A stretch of 64,000 bases of DNA from Pseudomonas orientalis (GTDB lineage Bacteria > Pseudomonadota > Gammaproteobacteria > Pseudomonadales > Pseudomonadaceae), in contig NZ_JYLM01000004.1 in the NCBI RefSeq assembly GCF_001439815.1, positions 1-64,000 of the forward strand. The letters run 5' to 3'. Position numbers and translations under genes: made by a program. Below, in pieces: positions 17,447 through 24,944 of this stretch (position 1 is the first letter of the stretch; every line of letters begins with the position of its first letter). The notes beneath the pieces were generated by a model. That model did no database searches and was not told the origin of the DNA. It saw only the letters and a program-made list of their open reading frames with translations.

Positions 17447-18781
17447 ATGTCCTGGAACAATCGCGTGGTCTGGTCGGAAGGCATGTTCATCGGAACGCAG
17501 CACTTCCAGCAGCATGACCGTTACCTGGAAAACCTGATCGACGCCCGCAGCCGCCCGCTGTCCGCGGGCGCCTGGGGCTTTTCCGAGGTGCTGATCGACC
17601 AGGGCCTGCTCGCCCAGGGCAAGCTGGCAATCGTGTCGGCCCGTGGCCTGCTGCCGGACGGCACGCCGTTCAACATCCCCCAGGACGACCTGGCGCCGAG
17701 TCCGCTGAATATCGACGACAACCTGCGCGATGGCCTGGTGTACCTGGCCCTGCCGCTCAAGCGTGCCGGTGCACGTGACACGGTGGATGAAGGCGAGGCG
17801 CTGGAAGCCGCGCGTTATGTGAGCCAGGTGCGCGAAGTGCGCGACGACAACGCGCCCTTCGAAAACCGCGCGCCGGTGGCCGTGGGCTCCAGGGCATTGC
17901 GTTTGCTGACCGCCCAGGATGGCATCAGCGATTACGCCGCCATCGGGCTGGTGCGCATCAAGGAAAAGCGCGCCGACCGCGCACTGGTGCTCGACGACAG
18001 CTACATCCCGCCGATATTGGACGTGGCCGCGAGCAAGCCGCTGACGGCGTTTCGCAGCGAACTGCTCGGCTTGCTGCACCAGCGTGGCGAAGCCCTGGCT
18101 GGCCGCGTGGTGGCGTCGGGCGCTGGGGGCGCTTCGGAGATCGCCGACTTCATGCTGCTGCAACTGGTCAACCGTGCCCAGCCGCTGATCCAGCATCTGA
18201 GCCAGTTGAGCCCGTTGCACCCGGAGCGTTTCTTCAGCGAGCTGGTGAGCCTGGCCGGTGAGTTTTCGACATTCTCCACCTCTGGCCGACGCCCCCAGGA
18301 ATACCCGCAGTACCAGCATGACGATTTGGTGTTGAGCTTTACTCCGGTGATGGCGGCCCTGCGTGAAGCGCTGTCGATGCTGATCGACAGCAAGGCCACG
18401 CCAATCCCGATTGTGGAGAAAGCCTACGGTATCCACGTGGCGATGCTGGCCGACAAGACCCTGCTCGACAATGCCAGTTTCATCCTCGTGGTACGCGCCG
18501 ATGTGCCCGGCGAAACCCTGCGCGCACGCTTTGGCCAGCAGAGCAAAGTCGGCTCGGTGGAGCACATCCGCGACATGGTCAACCTGCAATTGCCGGGCAT
18601 TGGCCTGCTGCCATTGCCGGTGGCGCCACGCCAATTGCCCTATCACGCGGGCAGCACCTATTACGAGCTGGACCGGGGCAGCGAACATTGGCAGCAGTTG
18701 AGCAATTCCGGCGGTTTCGCCTTCCACATCGCCGGGCAGTTCCCGGGCTTGAACCTGGCCTTCTGGGCGATCCGAGGATAA
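17447..18781 (+). CDS. tssK: T6SS baseplate-membrane linker TssK
   Basis: This 444-residue protein starts MSWNNRVVWSEGMFIGTQHFQQHDRYLE, the conserved TssK beginning (W.EGMF...QHFQQ.DR). It has FAFHIAGQFPGLNLAFWAIRG at the C-terminus. TssK trimers link the baseplate wedge to TssL/TssM, and the fold is related to phage receptor-binding proteins. The next gene, tssL, starts 6 bases after its stop. Confidence 0.97.
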   Translation: MSWNNRVVWSEGMFIGTQHFQQHDRYLENLIDARSRPLSAGAWGFSEVLIDQGLLAQGKLAIVSARGLLPDGTPFNIPQDDLAPSPLNIDDNLRDGLVYLALPLKRAGARDTVDEGEALEAARYVSQVREVRDDNAPFENRAPVAVGSRALRLLTAQDGISDYAAIGLVRIKEKRADRALVLDDSYIPPILDVAASKPLTAFRSELLGLLHQRGEALAGRVVASGAGGASEIADFMLLQLVNRAQPLIQHLSQLSPLHPERFFSELVSLAGEFSTFSTSGRRPQEYPQYQHDDLVLSFTPVMAALREALSMLIDSKATPIPIVEKAYGIHVAMLADKTLLDNASFILVVRADVPGETLRARFGQQSKVGSVEHIRDMVNLQLPGIGLLPLPVAPRQLPYHAGSTYYELDRGSEHWQQLSNSGGFAFHIAGQFPGLNLAFWAIRG

Positions 18782-18787
18782 TCCGCG

Positions 18788-20077
18788 ATGCATCCCAATG
18801 ATGATGACCGCACTCAGTTCATGCCGCGCCCGGGCGGCCGAGCGCCGGAACCTGCGCGCGCGGAGCCTGCGCCTTTGTCGATGCCGGCCGCGCCGATGCT
18901 CACCGGCAAAAGCCAGGGCCTCAACCCGCTGGAAAGCGCCGCCGGCCCGTTGCTGGCCTTGCTGACGCGCCTGCGTAACACCATCGCGCACCCGGCGCCG
19001 GCCAGCCTGCGTGCGCAATTGTTGGCCTATCTGCGCCAATTCGAAGAGCGCGCCGAAGCCGCCGGCGTGGCGCGCAACGAAGTGCTGCTGGCCCGTTACG
19101 CGCTGTGCACAGCGCTTGACGAAGCCGTGCTGAGTACGCCCTGGGGCAGTACCAGCGACTGGGGCAAACAGAGCTTGCTGATCACCGTGCACAACGAAGC
19201 CTGGGGCGGTGAAAAGGTCTTTCAGCTGCTCGACCATTGCCTGCAAAGCCCACGGGAACGCCTGTACCTGCTGGAGCTGCTGTACCTGTGCATGTGCCTG
19301 GGTTTTGAGGGCCGCTACCGCGTGATGACTGACGGGCGCAGCCAGTTGGAAGCCTTGCGCGAGCGCACCGCTGCGGCGATTCGCAGTGCCCGTGGCGAAC
19401 ACGAGCGTGAGCTGTCGCCGCACTGGCGCGGCGTGAGCGTGGCGCGGGATCGCCTGGCGCAATTCATGCCGCCGTGGATCGCCGTGGCGATCGGCCTGGC
19501 GTTGCTGCTGGCGTTGCTGTTTGGCCTGCGCATGAAGCTGGCGTCGGATGCGGAGCCGGTGTTCAAGAATATCCATGCCCTGGGCGAGATCCCGGTGCAG
19601 GCCATCGACCGTCCGGTGGCGCAACCGAAAGTGATCGAGCGCCCGCGCCTGGCCGGCTTTCTGGCCGAAGACATCAAGGCCGGGCGCGTGGCCGTGGAAG
19701 ACAAGGTGGACCGCTCTGTGGTGACGATTCGTGGCGATGAACTGTTTGCGTCCGCCAGTTCCAGCATCGTCGATGACTACCAGCCGCTGATGCTGCGCAT
19801 TGCCGACGCCATCCGCAAGGTCAAGGGCCAGGTGCGGGTCACCGGCCACAGCGACAACCGCCCGATTGCGACGTTGCGCTTCCCGTCCAACTGGGCGCTG
19901 TCCGAAGCGCGGGCCAAGTCGGTGCTGGAGATCCTCGCGGCCAAGACCGGCCAGGCCGAGCGCTTCAGCGCCGAAGGCCGCAGCGACACCGAGCCGTTGG
20001 CGACCAACAGTACTGCCGAAGGCCGTGCCCGCAATCGTCGGGTTGAAATCACCGTATTGGCGGAGGGCGTCGAGTGA
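18788..20077 (+). CDS. tssL: T6SS inner-membrane protein TssL with OmpA-like domain
   Basis: This 429-residue protein has three parts. The cytoplasmic DotU-like domain spans about 45-215 and contains LLARYALCTALDEAVLSTPWG. A single transmembrane helix lies near 226-249 (PPWIAVAIGLALLLALLFGL). The periplasmic OmpA/MotB-type peptidoglycan-binding domain spans about 300-429 and contains RVTGHSDNRPI and NSTAEGRARNRRVEI. This is the extended TssL form in which the protein itself binds the cell wall. The stop overlaps tssM by 4 bases. Confidence 0.96.
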   Translation: MHPNDDDRTQFMPRPGGRAPEPARAEPAPLSMPAAPMLTGKSQGLNPLESAAGPLLALLTRLRNTIAHPAPASLRAQLLAYLRQFEERAEAAGVARNEVLLARYALCTALDEAVLSTPWGSTSDWGKQSLLITVHNEAWGGEKVFQLLDHCLQSPRERLYLLELLYLCMCLGFEGRYRVMTDGRSQLEALRERTAAAIRSARGEHERELSPHWRGVSVARDRLAQFMPPWIAVAIGLALLLALLFGLRMKLASDAEPVFKNIHALGEIPVQAIDRPVAQPKVIERPRLAGFLAEDIKAGRVAVEDKVDRSVVTIRGDELFASASSSIVDDYQPLMLRIADAIRKVKGQVRVTGHSDNRPIATLRFPSNWALSEARAKSVLEILAAKTGQAERFSAEGRSDTEPLATNSTAEGRARNRRVEITVLAEGVE

Positions 20078-23000
20078 AGGCGTTTTTCAGTTTCATGATT
20101 CGCTGGGTGATTCCCGTACTGGGGTTGATCGCCCTGGGCCTGATCATCTGGTTTGTCGGGCCGTTGCTCGACGTGCTGGTGCCCGAGGGACGCCGCTGGG
20201 CGCTGATCATCCTGGTGTTTGCGCTGTGGATTGCCTACCGCGTATTGCGCATCATCCAGGCTCGCCGCCAGGCCGCTGAAGTGATGCGCAGCCTGGCCGC
20301 CGAAACCCCGGCCGACCCCAATAGCGTCGCCACCGCCGAAGAGCTGTCGACCCTGCGCCAGCGCATGGACGAAGCCCTCACGCTGCTCAAGAAAGCCAAG
20401 CTCGGCGGCGATGAGCGCCGCAATCTGTATGAGCTGCCGTGGTACGTGATCATCGGCCCGCCGGGTTCGGGCAAGACCACCGCACTGGTCAATTCCGGGC
20501 TGCACTTTCCCCTGGCTGCGCAGCTGGGCGCGGGGGCGGTGCGCGGCGTCGGCGGCACGCGCAACTGCGACTGGTGGTTTACCGACCAGGCCGTCCTGCT
20601 CGACACCGCCGGCCGCTACACCACCCAGGACAGCAACTCCACGGTGGATAAGGCCGCGTGGCTGGGCTTTCTCGACCTGCTGAAAAAGCAGCGCTCGCGT
20701 CGGCCCATCGACGGCGCCTTCATCGCCATCAGCCTGTCGGACCTGCTACTGGGCACCGACGCCGAGCGCGCCGCCCATGCCGCCGCGATTCGCCTGCGCA
20801 TCCAGGAGCTGTACACCCAATTGGGCGTGCGTTTCCCCATCTACCTGATGCTGACCAAACTCGACCTGGTGCCGGGCTTCATGGAGTTCTTCGACAACCT
20901 GAGCAAGGAAGAGCGCGCCCAGGTGTGGGGCATGACCTTTGCCCTCGATGACGGCAAGCACGGCGACAGCCCGCTGGCGCACTTGCAAAGCGAGTTCGCC
21001 GGCCTGGAGCAGCGCCTCAACGAACGTCTGGTGGAACGTCTGCAACAGGAACGCGACCCGGCGCGCCGCGATCTGATCTACGGTTTTCCGCAACAGTTCG
21101 GCGCTTTGAAAGACTGCCTGCAGAGCTTCCTTGAAGGTGTATTCAAACCCAATGCCTTTGAAGAGCGCGTGCTGCTGCGCGGCGTTTACTTCACCAGCGG
21201 CACCCAGGAAGGCAGCCCGATTGACCGCCTGATCGGCACCATGGCCCAGAGCATGAACCTGGATCGCCAGCACCTGGCGCGCCAGAGCGGCACCGGGCGC
21301 AGTTACTTCATCGAAAAACTCTTCACCGCCGTGGCGTTTGCCGAACGTGGCCTGGTGGGGGTGAATCCGAAAGTCGAGCGCCGCCGCAAGTGGATCGCCC
21401 GGGGTGTGCTCGCGGCGACGGTGGCCTTGGTGGTGGTGGTCAGCAGCCTGTGGTGGGTGAGTTATCGCGCCAATCAGGCGTATATCGCCCAGGTCGATCA
21501 GAAGGTCGCCCCCCTGGGCCAGACCGTGCAGAACCTGAGTCCGGCGCAACGTGACGTATTGGCCGTGCTGCCCTTGCTCAACGCGGTCAAGCACCTGGCC
21601 GGGGATTCGCCAAACTGGTCCGAAGGGCTGGGACTCTATCAGGGCGACATGCTCGAAGCCGAGTCCGCGAGCGTCTATCGCAAGCTGCTGATCGCGGTCT
21701 TCGCCCCGCGCCTGGTCACGCGCATCGAAGAACAACTGCACGGCGGCGGCAACTCGGACTTCCTTTATGAAGGCCTCAAGGCCTACCTGATGCTGGCCGA
21801 CAACGAGCATTACGACCCGGACTTCATCAAGGCCTGGATCGCCCTCGACTGGGACCGCAACCTGCCGCGCGATCTGCCGGCCGATCAGCGCCAGGCCTTG
21901 ACCGGGCATTTGCAGGCACTGTTTGACCGCCATCCACCGAATGCGCGTCTTGACCCACGGCTGATCGACGACCTGCGCCGCCAGCTGCAGCAACTGCCGG
22001 TGGCCCAGCGAGTCTACGACAGGGTCAAGCGCCAGAAGCTGCCCGAAGGTATTGCGGACTTTCGCCTCAACGAAGCGGCCGGCCGTGATGCCGCGCTGGT
22101 GTTCAGCCGCAAGAGCGGCAAGCCGTTGGGCGAGCCGTTGAGCGGGTTTTTCACCGCCAAGGGCTACCGCCAGGCGTTTTTGTTGAGCAGCCTGAACCAG
22201 ACCGGCACCCTGGCTGAAGAGCAGTGGGTACTGGGCCAGGAACAGGCCGATCAGCAAAATGTGGTGAGCCTGGCCGCCGATGTGCGCCGCCTGTATTTCC
22301 AGGACTATCAGCGCCAGTGGGACGCGTTGCTCGCCGATATCGACTTTGTGCCGATCACCAGCGTGGCCCAGGCGGCCGATGTACTGCGGGTGATTTCCGG
22401 GCCCACCTCGCCGCTGAAAAAGCTGCTGGTGGCGGTGGCCAGGGAAACCGACCTGCAAGCCGAAGAGCGTCAATTGGCCGCCAAGGGCGTGCCGGTGGAG
22501 GGCGGCGTCGACAAGCTCAAGGAGCGCCTGGGCAGCCTGCTGGGCCAGGAGCAACCGAGCGCCAGCGCGCCCGCAGCGGCGGATGATCCGGTCACCGCAC
22601 ACTTTGCCGAACTCAACAGCATCGTCAGCAAAAACGAAGGCGAACCGGCGGCCATCGACGGCCTGCTGTCGGACATGAATGCGCTGTATGTGCAGGTCAG
22701 CGCCATGGTTGGGGCCAGCGGCGATGCGCTGCTCGGCGAGGCGAAGAACCAGGCGGCGGCTGCGGCCACGCGGGTCAGCCTGAATGCCGAGCGCCAGCCG
22801 CCGCTGGTGCAGGGCATGGTCAAGTCAGTGGTCAATTCCACCACCAACAGCATGATGGGCGGGGTGCGTAACCAGCTGAACGCGGCCTGGGTCAGCGAAG
22901 TGGTCAACGTGTACCGCCAGTCCCTGGCCGGGCGCTACCCGATGTCGCCCGGCAGTGCGCGGGACGCGACCCTGGATGACTTCGGCCAGTTCTTCGGCGT

Positions 23001-23574
23001 CGGCGGGGTGATGGACAACTATTTCCGCAAGTACCTGCAGCCCTACGTGGATACCTCGGCGCAGACCTGGCGCTGGCAACCGGGCGCGGCGCAGAAGCTG
23101 GGGATTGCACCCGGTGTGCTGCAAACCTTCCAGCGTGCCGCGACGATTCGTGACGCGTTCTTCCGGTCGGGGGGCACCCAACCCATCGTGCGTTTCGAAC
23201 TCAAGCCCGTGTCGATGGACCCGACCATCACCCAGTTCCTGCTGGACCTCGACGGCCAGCAACTGAGCTACGACCACGGCCCGAGCCGCCCGGTGGCGAT
23301 GCAATGGCCGAACCCCGGCAGCATTGGCGTGGTGCGTATTTCCATCATGCCGCCGGCGGCCAGCGGGCGTTCCGGTGTGACGCTGGACGGGCCGTGGGCC
23401 TGGTTCCGCCTGCTGGAGCAATCGGACCTCACCCCCGGCAACTCGCCGGACCGCTTCAACCTGCGCCTGCGGGTCGACGGTGCGAGCATTGCCTACGAGC
23501 TGCGCGCCAACAGTGCCTTCAACCCGTTCAAGAGCCGCGTGCTCAGCGGCTTCAGCCTGCCGGAGCGTCTATGA
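20074..23574 (+). CDS. tssM: T6SS membrane-complex protein TssM (IcmF)
   Basis: This 1166-residue IcmF family protein has N-terminal membrane helices (about 7-30 and 38-58). A Walker A motif, GPPGSGKTT, lies at about residues 128-136, followed by the G-domain stretch LLDTAGRYTTQDS. A third helix is near 450-470 (VLAATVALVVVVSSLWWVSY). The rest is the large periplasmic part that binds TssJ. The intact Walker A suggests nucleotide binding. The end overlaps the tagF start (ATGA). Confidence 0.97.
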   Translation: MKAFFSFMIRWVIPVLGLIALGLIIWFVGPLLDVLVPEGRRWALIILVFALWIAYRVLRIIQARRQAAEVMRSLAAETPADPNSVATAEELSTLRQRMDEALTLLKKAKLGGDERRNLYELPWYVIIGPPGSGKTTALVNSGLHFPLAAQLGAGAVRGVGGTRNCDWWFTDQAVLLDTAGRYTTQDSNSTVDKAAWLGFLDLLKKQRSRRPIDGAFIAISLSDLLLGTDAERAAHAAAIRLRIQELYTQLGVRFPIYLMLTKLDLVPGFMEFFDNLSKEERAQVWGMTFALDDGKHGDSPLAHLQSEFAGLEQRLNERLVERLQQERDPARRDLIYGFPQQFGALKDCLQSFLEGVFKPNAFEERVLLRGVYFTSGTQEGSPIDRLIGTMAQSMNLDRQHLARQSGTGRSYFIEKLFTAVAFAERGLVGVNPKVERRRKWIARGVLAATVALVVVVSSLWWVSYRANQAYIAQVDQKVAPLGQTVQNLSPAQRDVLAVLPLLNAVKHLAGDSPNWSEGLGLYQGDMLEAESASVYRKLLIAVFAPRLVTRIEEQLHGGGNSDFLYEGLKAYLMLADNEHYDPDFIKAWIALDWDRNLPRDLPADQRQALTGHLQALFDRHPPNARLDPRLIDDLRRQLQQLPVAQRVYDRVKRQKLPEGIADFRLNEAAGRDAALVFSRKSGKPLGEPLSGFFTAKGYRQAFLLSSLNQTGTLAEEQWVLGQEQADQQNVVSLAADVRRLYFQDYQRQWDALLADIDFVPITSVAQAADVLRVISGPTSPLKKLLVAVARETDLQAEERQLAAKGVPVEGGVDKLKERLGSLLGQEQPSASAPAAADDPVTAHFAELNSIVSKNEGEPAAIDGLLSDMNALYVQVSAMVGASGDALLGEAKNQAAAAATRVSLNAERQPPLVQGMVKSVVNSTTNSMMGGVRNQLNAAWVSEVVNVYRQSLAGRYPMSPGSARDATLDDFGQFFGVGGVMDNYFRKYLQPYVDTSAQTWRWQPGAAQKLGIAPGVLQTFQRAATIRDAFFRSGGTQPIVRFELKPVSMDPTITQFLLDLDGQQLSYDHGPSRPVAMQWPNPGSIGVVRISIMPPAASGRSGVTLDGPWAWFRLLEQSDLTPGNSPDRFNLRLRVDGASIAYELRANSAFNPFKSRVLSGFSLPERL

Positions 23575-24224
23575 CGACACTGGGTTTCTACGGCAAGTTG
23601 GCCAGTCGCGGGGATTTTGTCAGTCGCGCCTTGCCCCAGAGTTTTGTTGGCCCGTGGGACAGCTGGCTGGCGGCGGGGTTGCTCGCCAGCCAGAACAGCT
23701 TGGGCGGTGACTGGCTCAACGCCTACCTGGTCAGCCCGCTGTGGCGCTTTGTGTTGGCGCCCGGGGTGTGCGGGCCGGACGCGGCGGCGGGTGTGGTGAT
23801 GCCGAGTATCGACCGGGTCGGGCGGTATTTTCCCCTGGCCGTGGTGGCGTTGCTTGATTACGACACCAACCCCGCCTCCCTGGTGGGCGGGCCGGATGGG
23901 TGGTTCGAGCAGGCCGAGGAGCTGCTGCTCGGCACCCTGGACAGCGGTGCGACCTTTGAAGGTTTCAGCGCCGGCCTCGACCGCCTTGGCGTGCCGGCGA
24001 CCGAGCCGCGCGCACTCGACAGCCGCTTCGCCGGCCTGCAACGCGTGGCCGCCACCGTGCCCCATGGGCGCATGGCGGCGCTGGCCGAACAGGCCTGCGA
24101 AGGTGCCAGCCTGTGGTGGGGCCGGGGTTCGCAGCGAATTTCTCCCGGTTTATTACGGTGTCAGGGCTTGCCTGCCGCCAACGATTTTGCGCAGTTTCTG
24201 CTCGGACAAGAAGGTGTGGTGTAG
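23571..24224 (+). CDS. tagF: T6SS post-translational repressor TagF
   Basis: This 217-residue protein begins MTTLGFYGKLASRGDFVSRALP and contains FVGPWDSWLAAGL and MPSIDRVGRYFPLAVVALL, typical of TagF (ImpM/SciT-like). In P. aeruginosa, TagF1 represses the system independently of phosphorylation by binding Fha. The frame is open further upstream inside tssM, but the ATGA overlap at 23571 and the family N-terminus set the start. The pppA start follows directly on its stop. Confidence 0.94.
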   Translation: MTTLGFYGKLASRGDFVSRALPQSFVGPWDSWLAAGLLASQNSLGGDWLNAYLVSPLWRFVLAPGVCGPDAAAGVVMPSIDRVGRYFPLAVVALLDYDTNPASLVGGPDGWFEQAEELLLGTLDSGATFEGFSAGLDRLGVPATEPRALDSRFAGLQRVAATVPHGRMAALAEQACEGASLWWGRGSQRISPGLLRCQGLPAANDFAQFLLGQEGVV

Positions 24225-24944
24225 ATGGGGGCGACGTACAAATCCGCGAGCAAAAGCCATGTGGGCATGGTGCGCCAGGTCAACGAAGACGCGTGCCTGG
24301 ACCTGCCGGAGAACCGCCTGTGGGTGGTGGCCGATGGCATGGGCGGGCACGCGGCGGGTGATTATGTCAGCAGCCTGATCGTCGACAGTCTGCGTGCGGT
24401 GCCGGTGGGGCGTTCCCTTGAGGAGTACGCGGCGGCCCTGCGCAACGACCTGATCCGCATCAACGCGGCGGTACGCGAAGAAACCGCCAACCGTGGCGTG
24501 ACCATGATGGGCAGCACCGTGGTGGTGCTGGCTGCGCGCGGCTTGCGCGGGGTGTGCCTGTGGGCCGGCGACAGTCGCCTGTATCGCCTGCGCGACGGTG
24601 AGCTGGAAAGCCTCTCGCGCGACCACAGCTATGTGCAGGACCTGCAGGACAGCGGCCTGCTCAGCGAAGCCGATGCCCGCGTGCACCCACGGGCCAATAT
24701 CGTCACCCGCGCGGTGGGCGTGGAAGCGCAACTGAACGTGGCGTCGGTGGAGCTGTTGATCGCCCCCGGCGACAGCTACCTGCTGTGCAGCGACGGCCTG
24801 ACCAAGACCGTCGAGGACCATGAGATTGGCGAAGTGCTCGGCCATGACGCGCCGGATGAAATCGTGCGCAGCCTGGTGCACCTGGGGCTCAATCGCGGCG
24901 CGCCGGACAACATCACCACGATCGTCGTGAAGGTCTCGCCATGA
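24225..24944 (+). CDS. pppA: PP2C-type protein phosphatase PppA
   Basis: This 239-residue PP2C phosphatase has the metal-binding motifs: Asp22 in VNEDACLDLP, DGMGGH at about 37-42, WAGDSRLYRLRDGE near 114-127, and LLCSDGLT near 186-193. It also ends with a PDNITTIVVKV segment. It removes the phosphate that PpkA adds to Fha and so switches secretion off. It abuts tagF and overlaps ppkA by 4 bases. Confidence 0.96.
   Translation: MGATYKSASKSHVGMVRQVNEDACLDLPENRLWVVADGMGGHAAGDYVSSLIVDSLRAVPVGRSLEEYAAALRNDLIRINAAVREETANRGVTMMGSTVVVLAARGLRGVCLWAGDSRLYRLRDGELESLSRDHSYVQDLQDSGLLSEADARVHPRANIVTRAVGVEAQLNVASVELLIAPGDSYLLCSDGLTKTVEDHEIGEVLGHDAPDEIVRSLVHLGLNRGAPDNITTIVVKVSP

Noticed and set aside
16934..19849. 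A 971-codon open frame on the minus strand
   Set aside because: It is antisense to tssJ, tssK and tssL, which have conserved domains and ribosome sites. The antisense protein is composed of His/Arg/Gln-rich sequence typical of shadow frames.
20746..22602. A 618-codon open frame on the minus strand
   Set aside because: It is a shadow of tssM with no recognisable domain.
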